Source: Chryseobacterium defluvii (GTDB lineage: Bacteria > Bacteroidota > Bacteroidia > Flavobacteriales > Weeksellaceae). Taken from it: DNA of 64,000 nt. The stretch is taken from positions 248,001 to 312,000 of the forward strand of contig NZ_RBXB01000003.1 in assembly GCF_003634775.1 (NCBI RefSeq), written 5' to 3'. Position 1 is the stretch's first letter; each line of letters begins with the position of its first letter. Shown piece after piece: positions 1 through 7,506 of this stretch. The notes under the pieces were generated by a model. It did no database searches, was not told where the DNA came from, and saw only the letters and a list, made by a program, of their open reading frames with translations. A program made the translations under genes and the position numbers.

Positions 1-1821
1 GAAGAACATTTTTTTAACTTTCATATTAAAATACACGTCTGCAATCGGCTGTCCTCCAATTGAAAATGAGTTGGCATTCGGAAGAATATAATCGTTAATG
101 ACAGGGAAATAATCTCTTGACGCGAATTTAGAAAAGTAATATACTTTGATTCCGGCCTGAATTTCAGCTGCTTTTTTAAAGGCAAGAGTCTGATAAAAGA
201 TATTAGCTCTTCCGATGAAACCAGGCATCGGATATAATTCTTTATTCGTTAAAGCATTTTGAAACTGTACCCTTGTGTTCAAATGAAAATGGCCATAACT
301 GAATGTAGCATCACCTCCGATTTGAGATATATTCAAAGGGGTCTCGCTTTGCTTTGGAGTTGCACTGCTATCAAAGTATGTGTAATTATCTATTCTGAAA
401 TAATTGACAAAAAGTTCTGTTTTGAACCATTTCAGATTGATGTTTCCACCAATTTCAGTAATGGACTGATTCTTTGCATCCTGAAGATAGTAATTGAACT
501 TTTTATATACTGAAGTATTCAACAAATAATTAAATGTGGGATAAACACTTTGAAAGTTTACTCTGGCATTGACAAAATAATCTTTAATTGGCTCAAATTT
601 CAAATTATTGGTCGTTTTTAAATAATTACCAAACTCGCTTCCGTTTGAAAATTCCAGGAATGAATTAAGCTGAACTTTATCCCAAAGTTTAACCTGCAAA
701 TTTCCTACAGCCCCTAATCTGTTTTCTTTGATTTCTGTTGGCCATGTAATATCATTCACTATAATTCCTTCTTCAATTCCGAATTTCAGCATCTGATAAC
801 GGACTCCTGCATCAAGCTTGAATTTTTCATTATCTAATACTAAACTTACAGTATTGCTCAAATTATCTGAGTATTTCTTTGTAGAAAGCGGAAAACCGCT
901 GATCAATTCATCTTCATTGGCATACCAATAAGGTTCCAAAGCATCCTGATGATAAAAATATTTATTTCCCTGATGAAAAATAGTGTGTCTTATCCTGAAA
1001 GGAAACTTTTCTGAATTAAATGGGGTAAACTGGTGACTCAGATAATATCTTCTATAAGAAAACTGTGAACTTGTAGAAGCCAGATTTACCTGCGCGTTTT
1101 GTCTGTTTCTGTATTCACTGTCTCCATTTTGGAATAAATCATCTTCAAAAATACCTCCGTTTTCCTGATTGTTTACGTTTTGGTGCAGATAATGAGCAAA
1201 GATCTCATAATTTCCTTTTTTGGTAATATAGTGTCCCGAAAACAAAGTATTATTATTTGATGCCAGAGAATTTCTATAAAGTCCCTGAGAACGAAGCCCC
1301 ATATATTCCAAAGCAAAATTGAATCTCTTGCCTATGTTTTGGGTATAGGTTGATTTCAACGCCGCGCCATTCCTCATTGAATTATGATAGACAAATGTGG
1401 CGGTAGGAGTTTTCACATCATAATATAGTACATCATTAATCCCTATGATTCCATACGATTTATTGGTAGGGAGTAAGGAGAGATTTTGTTCGGAGTTGAC
1501 TTCATAAGATAAGGGATTAAATCCTGACCCCACATTGGCAAACTGAATTTTCCCAAAATTGTCTTTGTTGTTATATTGAGAAAAAATATATGTTTTATCA
1601 AAAGTCATTACCGTATCAAAAATTTTCTTTTCAGCATATTGTGTCTGAAACTGATAATCGTTGATGGTGGGCTTAAATATTTTCAGGGAATCTTTCCTAC
1701 CTGAGTCTATGACCAAAGTGTCCTCCGCTTTTTTATCGACTCTGTTGGAATCTGTTTTATTGACTACCTGGGCATTCGTAAAAAAGCCTGAGAAAAGTAT
1801 AATGAGAAATATGTACTTCAT
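1..1821 (-). CDS. Putative outer-membrane porin (Porin_10-like), 3' end outside window
   Basis: Reading the minus strand from the ATG at 1821 gives 607 codons without a stop to the window edge, so the C-terminus is missing. The protein opens with a signal peptide (MKYIFLIILFSGFFTNAQ). After about 70 residues comes a long series of alternating aromatic/polar segments rich in Y, N, F and Q, typical of beta-barrel strands. A stretch of the form 'TQNIGKRFNFALEYMGLRSQG' in the first third resembles the Bacteroidota putative porin family (Porin_10), whose members are usually 600-700 residues; that family assignment is from memory of the motif. It probably forms an outer-membrane channel of unknown substrate. 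It lies downstream of the SusCD operon but is separated from it by a terminator and has its own -7 element. The in-frame codon upstream of this ATG region is a stop, which fixes the start. Confidence 0.7.
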   Translation of the reverse strand, partial: MKYIFLIILFSGFFTNAQVVNKTDSNRVDKKAEDTLVIDSGRKDSLKIFKPTINDYQFQTQYAEKKIFDTVMTFDKTYIFSQYNNKDNFGKIQFANVGSGFNPLSYEVNSEQNLSLLPTNKSYGIIGINDVLYYDVKTPTATFVYHNSMRNGAALKSTYTQNIGKRFNFALEYMGLRSQGLYRNSLASNNNTLFSGHYITKKGNYEIFAHYLHQNVNNQENGGIFEDDLFQNGDSEYRNRQNAQVNLASTSSQFSYRRYYLSHQFTPFNSEKFPFRIRHTIFHQGNKYFYHQDALEPYWYANEDELISGFPLSTKKYSDNLSNTVSLVLDNEKFKLDAGVRYQMLKFGIEEGIIVNDITWPTEIKENRLGAVGNLQVKLWDKVQLNSFLEFSNGSEFGNYLKTTNNLKFEPIKDYFVNARVNFQSVYPTFNYLLNTSVYKKFNYYLQDAKNQSITEIGGNINLKWFKTELFVNYFRIDNYTYFDSSATPKQSETPLNISQIGGDATFSYGHFHLNTRVQFQNALTNKELYPMPGFIGRANIFYQTLAFKKAAEIQAGIKVYYFSKFASRDYFPVINDYILPNANSFSIGGQPIADVYFNMKVKKMFF

Positions 1822-1887
1822 ATGGACATTTATATTGTTCAAAAGGTCATATGTAACCGTGTGGTTTCATTTCCTGATTTTGTAAAG

Positions 1888-1895
1888 CAAAAATA
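1888..1895 (-). promoter_or_regulatory. -7 promoter element of the porin gene
   Basis: On the minus strand this reads TATTTTTG, a perfect match to the Bacteroidota -7 consensus TAnnTTTG. It lies 66 nt upstream of the porin ATG and downstream of the SusCD terminator. No TTG box is seen at the expected distance upstream, so the call rests on the -7 element alone. Confidence 0.45.
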
Positions 1896-1911
1896 AGAAA
1901 TAAAAGGAAAT

Positions 1912-1944
1912 AAAAAACCCCGTCTTAAAGACGAGGTTTTTTTA
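1912..1944 (-). terminator. Rho-independent terminator of the SusCD operon
   Basis: On the minus strand a stem CCTCGTC/GACGGGG (one G-T pair) closes a short TTTAA loop and is followed by TTTTTTATTT. It sits just after the stop codon of the third operon gene, where an intrinsic terminator is expected. Confidence 0.8.
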
Positions 1945-1962
1945 TAATATCAATATTGAATA

Positions 1963-2763
1963 TTAAATACCAGTTAATGTATCTACTTTATCTCCGAAAG
2001 AACCCGCATTTACATAATAGTTAACATTTAATGTAACTTTTCTAGCACAAAAATCAACTTTAGAAGCGGCACCGCTCACAGCCATTTTCATAGAAATCAT
2101 ACCGTAAGATGGGTGAAGATATCCAGTTTGCTGAGGAGCGAAAGTAATGTTTCCAGAGTTAGGATCGTAAGTAAGCTTAATATCGTATCCTACTTCAATA
2201 TAGTCTTTAAGAAGTAAAGTGTTAGGATCTGGTCCCTGAACAATTGATTGTCCACTCCAAGAACCAAATAAACCGTTATTTACATCAAACAATCCTACAA
2301 ATGTAGCAGCATTACAAACTAATGACATTGATAGTGTAAAATCTTGTCTGAAGCTTGTATTAGGGATTGTAGCACTCTGTAATTTAAATTTAGCAACTTT
2401 AGCAATAGGAGTCATTCCTGATTCTAAAACTCTAATGGTAAATTTACCAGTATTTTCACCGCTAGCTAAATTATCAGTAGCATTTATAATTTGAAAATCA
2501 GTTCCTTCAACTGCTGTTGAATTAGCTGCATCAAAAACCAATTTAACGTCATGACTACCAGAAACAGCAGCGATAGTTTCATAATCGATCACATAATCGA
2601 AATGATTAGTCCCCGCTAGTACTCCTGCTGTACCTTCGCTCTTGGCAAAGGTAAGGTAAGAACCTTTATCATAGTCTGGGTTTGGCAAACCTTCATCATC
2701 AACACAAGAAAATACTGAAAAGAAGGCTGCAAAAAACATTAGATATTTTAACATATTTTTCAT
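1963..2763 (-). CDS. Lipoprotein encoded with the SusCD pair
   Basis: 266-residue secreted lipoprotein: a hydrophobic signal peptide ends in the lipobox FSVFSC, followed by acidic residues (VDDEG) of the kind that direct flavobacterial lipoproteins to the cell surface. The rest is beta-rich, with the segment 'AVEGTDFQI' resembling Calx-beta/DUF-type immunoglobulin-like surface lipoproteins that accompany SusCD systems. I do not recognise an enzymatic motif. The likely role is a surface ligand-binding partner of the SusC/SusD transporter, inferred from its position as third gene of the operon, 18 nt after susD. The ATG at 2763 is preferred over an upstream TTG at 2772, because it gives a normal signal peptide (MKNMLKYLMFF). 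Confidence 0.8.
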   Translation of the reverse strand: MKNMLKYLMFFAAFFSVFSCVDDEGLPNPDYDKGSYLTFAKSEGTAGVLAGTNHFDYVIDYETIAAVSGSHDVKLVFDAANSTAVEGTDFQIINATDNLASGENTGKFTIRVLESGMTPIAKVAKFKLQSATIPNTSFRQDFTLSMSLVCNAATFVGLFDVNNGLFGSWSGQSIVQGPDPNTLLLKDYIEVGYDIKLTYDPNSGNITFAPQQTGYLHPSYGMISMKMAVSGAASKVDFCARKVTLNVNYYVNAGSFGDKVDTLTGI

Positions 2764-2781
2764 TTTAGTCAATTTATAAAA

Positions 2782-4353
2782 TTAATAACCAGGGTTTTGT
2801 TGAATAGCTGTATTCACATTCATTTCCAAAGATGGAATTGGCAATGCCCACTTATAGCTATTTAAAGGCAAGTTTGCTGGGTTACCTCCAGGGAAATTTG
2901 AAGTACTAGAAGAATAATCAACAGGGTGTCTGTCAATTCCTGCGTTAGCTAAATTACCCAATCTCTTAATATCTATAAATCTATAACCTTCGTAAGCAAA
3001 TTCAATTCTTCTTTGATCTAAGATTCCTTTCCAAGCAGCAGTTGCACTAGGATAAGTAACAACCTGGCTAGAACCAAATCTTTGGTCCAATACAGTTTTA
3101 ACAGCAGCAGCAGCACCAATTAAATCTCCGGCAGCTACCCTTGCTTCTGCTTTAATGAAATACATTTCAGAAATTCTCATGATTTTGAAATCATTGTTAT
3201 TTCCGTTTGTACCTGTAGTTGCCCAAGTCGTAGTACCTGTTGCAACACCTCCGTGTTTGTTGATCACCAAAACATCAGAATCTCTATAAGTAGGAGAAGT
3301 AGCGTAATTAGGGTCAACAATTGAAGAAGGAGCTACAATCGTTCTGAATCTAACGTCAGCGGCACTATTTACAGCAACTAAGTTATATAAAGCTCTACTT
3401 ACTTCATAGAAAGGTGATCCTGCTGCATTTGGTCTAACACTACACCAAGCGTTATGTAAGTTGGAAGCTTGTGCATTTTGCTGAACAGTTCTTTTTAACT
3501 TAAAGATAACTTCCTGAGCAGCACCATTAGATTCATTAAAGAAAACTCCTTGGTATTGAGCTTTAGTAGCAAGACTTACTCCAGAACTAGCGATTACCTG
3601 GTTAGCCCAAGTTTCAGCATTCGTATAATCTCCTTTATAAGCATATGCGCGAGCTTTTAAACCTCTTGTAAAGTTAACGTTAGCTACTGTCGGATCAAGT
3701 GCTGGTGCCGGGTTAGCAGTATATAAAGCAATTGCCTGATCTAAGTCACTGTGAATGAATGCATAAAATTCTCCATTCGTATTTCTTAGACGGTCGTTGT
3801 CTTCAGCGGCAAAGACTCTATCAGAAATAATACCCGCTAAAGCAGTGTCACTTTTCATATCTGTTGTAAAATATGACATGATTTTTAGATGACAGTAAGC
3901 TCTCATTGTTAAAGCTTCCGCTTTAATTCTAGCAATAACTTTTGCATCATCAGCATCCTTTGGTACTATTTTAGTAGAGTAATCAAGAAGCCTGTTAATT
4001 CTTGCTAAAGCAATATAGGTATTTGCCCATAATGCAGAAGGTCCACCTGATGTAGGAGTCAAGAAGAATACATAGTCATCAGTTAAACCTTGTCCGCCAT
4101 TTGCTACTCCAATTCCGCATTCATCTGTAAATACAGATACAAATTCTGCTTCAGCTCTGCCAGATGCAGCTGCATATACAGAATTAAGTAATAGTCTTAG
4201 GTCAGAACTTGTCTGGAAGGCAACATCTTCTGTCAAGGCCCCAGGTGCATAGGTATCTAGCATATCATTGCTACAAGATGTAGAAGATAATCCTGCTAAG
4301 GCTATAAGTGATATATAAACTAATTTTTTCATTTTTTTTAAATTCTTATTCAT
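2782..4353 (-). CDS. RagB/SusD family nutrient-uptake lipoprotein
   Basis: 523-residue lipoprotein with signal peptide and lipobox (LSSTSC). The architecture is that of the RagB/SusD family: an N-terminal SusD-like segment ('DMLDTYAPGALTEDVAF'), TPR-like helices in the middle ('ALTMRAYCHLKIMSYF', 'RGLKARAYAYKGDYTNAETW'), and the C-terminal family signature 'ILDQRRIEFAYEGYRFIDIKRLG' region near residues 440-470. Such proteins sit on the outer membrane as a lid over the partner SusC barrel and capture substrate. The gene starts 5 nt after susC and is clearly co-transcribed. A second ATG seven codons in (4332) could also be the start. No CAZyme lies nearby, so a glycan substrate cannot be assumed. 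Confidence 0.95.
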   Translation of the reverse strand: MNKNLKKMKKLVYISLIALAGLSSTSCSNDMLDTYAPGALTEDVAFQTSSDLRLLLNSVYAAASGRAEAEFVSVFTDECGIGVANGGQGLTDDYVFFLTPTSGGPSALWANTYIALARINRLLDYSTKIVPKDADDAKVIARIKAEALTMRAYCHLKIMSYFTTDMKSDTALAGIISDRVFAAEDNDRLRNTNGEFYAFIHSDLDQAIALYTANPAPALDPTVANVNFTRGLKARAYAYKGDYTNAETWANQVIASSGVSLATKAQYQGVFFNESNGAAQEVIFKLKRTVQQNAQASNLHNAWCSVRPNAAGSPFYEVSRALYNLVAVNSAADVRFRTIVAPSSIVDPNYATSPTYRDSDVLVINKHGGVATGTTTWATTGTNGNNNDFKIMRISEMYFIKAEARVAAGDLIGAAAAVKTVLDQRFGSSQVVTYPSATAAWKGILDQRRIEFAYEGYRFIDIKRLGNLANAGIDRHPVDYSSSTSNFPGGNPANLPLNSYKWALPIPSLEMNVNTAIQQNPGY

Positions 4354-4358
4354 TAAAA

Positions 4359-7199
4359 TTAAAACTTAACATCAAACCCTAAAGTAAATGTTTTAGGAGA
4401 AGGATATTGACTTTGATCTGCTCCTCTGTTACTTTCAGCATCATATCCCTGCCATTTAGTCCATGTCGCAAGGTTCTCACCCTGTAATGTTATTCTTAAC
4501 TCTCTTACAAATGTACCATTCAGTAAAGATTTTGGAATATTATATCCTAATTGGATATTTCTAAGTCTTACATAAGATGCGTCCACCAAGAATCTGTCTG
4601 ATAATGCCTGAGCATCATAATTAGAAGCTGTAAGGGAAGGAATATTTGTATTCGTATTTGTAGGAGTCCAAGCATTTAATAGATCGCTTGAAACGTTAAA
4701 CTGACCTAACTGAGTTGGATCATAGAATCCTGACATATCATAATCGTATCTGTATAGACCTGCAACATACGTAAATGTTGTAGATAAATATAATCCTTTA
4801 TAATCCAAATCAAATCCAAAACCACCTTGGTATTTAGGAACTGTATTGTATTTAAGAGGTCTTAAGTCTGCAGTTGTTGGCGTTTCAGTCGGATTACCGT
4901 TGATATCTTCAAATAATAAGTTACCATTACTTGGATTAACACCTAAATAGTGGTATACATAAGGTGCCTGATACAAAGATCCGTTTTGAGAATATACCAT
5001 TGGCTGAGTACCTTCTCTTAAAATTCCGTCTGGTAAATCATATACTCTTTGCTTATTGATAGATCCGTTTCCTCTTAAAGTAAAGGTAAGGTTACCATTT
5101 TTGATTAGATCATAAGCAAGAGATAATTCATATCCACTGTTTCTTAAATCCTGCGGAGTATTTTGTCTGATAGATAAAACCCCACTCGTTGGAGACTGTG
5201 CCCAGTCATCAAATAGGTCAATCGTTTTTCTGTCATATACGTCAAACTGTCCTCTCAATTTTCTATTGAATAATTCGAAGTCAGTACCAATGTTCCATTG
5301 TTTAGTAGTTTCCCATCTCAGGTCTGCATATCCTAAAGTGATTCCCATACCCATTAATCCGTTATAAACGTTATTAACAATAGAGAAAGTATCTAGGTAT
5401 GGAGGAGGGTTTAATCCAGCCCAAACAGTACCATCTACGATTCTTTGGTTACCGGTCACCCCGTAAGAACCTCTGATTTTAAATGAGTTAACCCATTTAA
5501 CATTATCCATGAAGCTTTCTTCATCTACATTCCATCTACCTCCCACAGACCAGAAAGTACCCCATCTTTGATCCTCGCTGAATCTGCTTGAAGCATCTCG
5601 TCTGATGTTCGCCACAATACCATATTTTTTATTGTAGTCGTAATCAAGGTTACCAAAGAAAGAGAACATATTCAATCTTGATTGTCCTGCTCCTACTGTT
5701 GGTACGTTGAAGTCATCATTACTTGTATCTGTAACATAACCTGTTCCTGCACCCGGTACCCAAGTCAATGGATTAAGACCTCTTTGGGTAAATGTGCTTG
5801 ATTTTAACATAGCATTATTAAATTCGAAAGCTCCAGCAGCATTAATAGTGTGGTCTCCGAAAGATTTGCTATATTCTAATTGCCATAAGTTATTGAAATA
5901 GAATTGTCTTGATTCAGCAATTGTTTCTGTTCCTACCGCTTCTGTTCCGTTTTGGAATAAGAAAGAGTTGAATGAAATTGGATGCTGCCAAGTTAATCCG
6001 TTTTGAGTAATTAACTGAGCATTCGCTCTCATTCTCGCAGTAAGGGAAGGAAGAATCTGATAAGATAGTTCAGAAGTAACATCTAATCTCATTTCATCTA
6101 AACCTGTGTAGAATGTTTTCATTTTATCTATCAGGAATAGTGGAGTATATAATAATGTTCCTTCAGTTTCATATAGATTGAACAACTGTTGAGAATTCTG
6201 ATATAGGCTAGGAGAAAGGTGAGGTGCTCCCTGGTATGCACCAAGTACCATATTTTGGTTTACACCACCAGTACCTAAACTTCCGATCTGATCGTTTCTA
6301 GTGAAACCAATTGCAGTACCAAAAGTATATTTGAATTTATTATCATTCGTTTTACCGTTAATTGTATTTCTAACAGTAAATCTCTTCATACCACTGTTTT
6401 CCAGGATACCATCTTGTTGTAAGTAACCTACATTGGTATAGCTGTTAATGTTTTTAGCTCCTGTAGTTACAGAGAAGTCATGACTCTGTAAGAAAGAAGG
6501 TCTAAAGAAAACATCTAGCCAGTTAGTATTTGTTTGATAATTATTGATTTCTTCCTGAGTCATATCAGCACCTACACCGGCACCATATCTATTTTCAAGA
6601 GTTAGTAATTGTCTGGCATTTGCTAAATTATATCTAGCATCTTGCAACATTGAAACCCCAATCTGAGATCTATAGTTAAATGCTGTTCTGTCGCCATATC
6701 TTCCTTGTTTGGTCTTGATAACAATAACCCCGTTAGAACCTCTGTTACCATATTGAGCCGTAGCAGAAGCATCTTTCAATACTTCCATACTTTCAACATC
6801 ATTCGGGTTTAATGATCTGAATGAGTCACTGTTCGTAGGGAAACCATCAATTACATACAACGGGTCAGTGTTTCCACTAAAAGTACCAACCCCTCTGATG
6901 ATTACAGTTGGCTTGGCCCCCGGTTGTCCTGTTCCAGTACTAATATTAACCCCAGCCAACTGCCCCTGAACAACGTTCATAAGGTTTGAGTTCGGTCTAC
7001 CGTTAATAGTTTCTTCTTTAATTTGCGCAGTAGATACCACTGCAGTTTTTTTAGATACAGCTCTATATCCAACCACTACAACCTCATCGATTTTAGTCTC
7101 TTGTTTTGGAATAGTATCCTGTTTTGTTTGCGCCAATAGTGTTTGCCCACCCATAAAGAACAATACTCCAGCACTCAATACACGTAATTTAACATTCAT
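4359..7199 (-). CDS. SusC/RagA family TonB-linked outer-membrane transporter
   Basis: 946 residues. After the signal peptide (cleavage near LLAQ) comes a TonB-box-like segment 'IDEVVVVGY' (about residues 37-45), then the plug domain with the family motifs 'VIIRGVGTFSGNTDPLYVIDG' and 'VLKDASATAQYGNRGSNGVIVIKTK' (about 94-165), then a large beta-barrel ending in an aromatic residue (FDVKF). The carboxypeptidase-regulatory-like domain found at the N-terminus of many SusC proteins is absent, so this is the shorter subtype. It imports a ligand captured by the adjacent SusD protein using TonB energy. It is the first gene of a three-gene operon, preceded by a 307-bp regulatory gap. No sigma/anti-sigma pair is adjacent, so its control is not of the obvious ECF type. 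Confidence 0.96.
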   Translation of the reverse strand: MNVKLRVLSAGVLFFMGGQTLLAQTKQDTIPKQETKIDEVVVVGYRAVSKKTAVVSTAQIKEETINGRPNSNLMNVVQGQLAGVNISTGTGQPGAKPTVIIRGVGTFSGNTDPLYVIDGFPTNSDSFRSLNPNDVESMEVLKDASATAQYGNRGSNGVIVIKTKQGRYGDRTAFNYRSQIGVSMLQDARYNLANARQLLTLENRYGAGVGADMTQEEINNYQTNTNWLDVFFRPSFLQSHDFSVTTGAKNINSYTNVGYLQQDGILENSGMKRFTVRNTINGKTNDNKFKYTFGTAIGFTRNDQIGSLGTGGVNQNMVLGAYQGAPHLSPSLYQNSQQLFNLYETEGTLLYTPLFLIDKMKTFYTGLDEMRLDVTSELSYQILPSLTARMRANAQLITQNGLTWQHPISFNSFLFQNGTEAVGTETIAESRQFYFNNLWQLEYSKSFGDHTINAAGAFEFNNAMLKSSTFTQRGLNPLTWVPGAGTGYVTDTSNDDFNVPTVGAGQSRLNMFSFFGNLDYDYNKKYGIVANIRRDASSRFSEDQRWGTFWSVGGRWNVDEESFMDNVKWVNSFKIRGSYGVTGNQRIVDGTVWAGLNPPPYLDTFSIVNNVYNGLMGMGITLGYADLRWETTKQWNIGTDFELFNRKLRGQFDVYDRKTIDLFDDWAQSPTSGVLSIRQNTPQDLRNSGYELSLAYDLIKNGNLTFTLRGNGSINKQRVYDLPDGILREGTQPMVYSQNGSLYQAPYVYHYLGVNPSNGNLLFEDINGNPTETPTTADLRPLKYNTVPKYQGGFGFDLDYKGLYLSTTFTYVAGLYRYDYDMSGFYDPTQLGQFNVSSDLLNAWTPTNTNTNIPSLTASNYDAQALSDRFLVDASYVRLRNIQLGYNIPKSLLNGTFVRELRITLQGENLATWTKWQGYDAESNRGADQSQYPSPKTFTLGFDVKF

Positions 7200-7228
7200 A
7201 TTAACAAATTTTAATATATTTTAATAGG

Positions 7229-7259
7229 CAAATATGTTAATAAATATTAACACTTGCAA
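7229..7259 (-). promoter_or_regulatory. Probable susC promoter
   Basis: On the minus strand a TTG (7259-7257) is followed after 20 nt by CATATTTG (7236-7229), one base off the TAnnTTTG consensus. The leader to the susC ATG is about 30 nt. An inverted repeat occupies most of the spacer. Confidence 0.4.
7235..7252. repeat. Perfect inverted repeat within the susC promoter spacer
   Basis: TGTTAAT-AAAT-ATTAACA: 7-bp arms around a 4-nt centre, lying between the proposed -33 and -7 elements. The position suits an operator for a dimeric regulator, but AT-rich DNA makes chance palindromes common. Confidence 0.4.
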
Positions 7260-7455
7260 GTTTTTTAATCACTTATATGGCCTGGTTTTTTACAATAATT
7301 AGTGAATTATAGATAAAATAAATAAAACTTAGCAATAATAGGCGGTTATTATTTAATAAAACTCAAAATAACCATAACAAAAAACATATTTAACAGATAA
7401 TACTCAACGATAAAAATATTATTTAGAATCATTATAAATTAAAAACAGACAAAAT

Positions 7456-7484
7456 AAAAAACCACTTGCTAAACAAGTGGTTTT
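7456..7484 (-). terminator. Rho-independent terminator after infB
   Basis: On the minus strand CCACTTG pairs with CAAGTGG around a TTTAG loop, extended by A-T pairs and followed by TTTTTTATTTTG. It lies about 20 nt after the infB stop codon. Confidence 0.85.
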
Positions 7485-7506
7485 CATGTATTTAAATTAA
7501 AAAGTT

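Larger units (their letters stand above)
7200..7506. other. Non-coding gap between susC and infB (307 bp)
   Basis: Very AT-rich. It holds the susC promoter region (7229-7259), a perfect inverted repeat (7235-7252) and the infB terminator (7456-7484). Nothing gene-like was seen between 7270 and 7450. Confidence 0.6.

Noticed and set aside
1661-1885. Plus-strand 74-codon frame with hydrophobic residues
   Set aside because: Antisense to the start of the porin gene, which has a signal peptide and continuous barrel-like coding.
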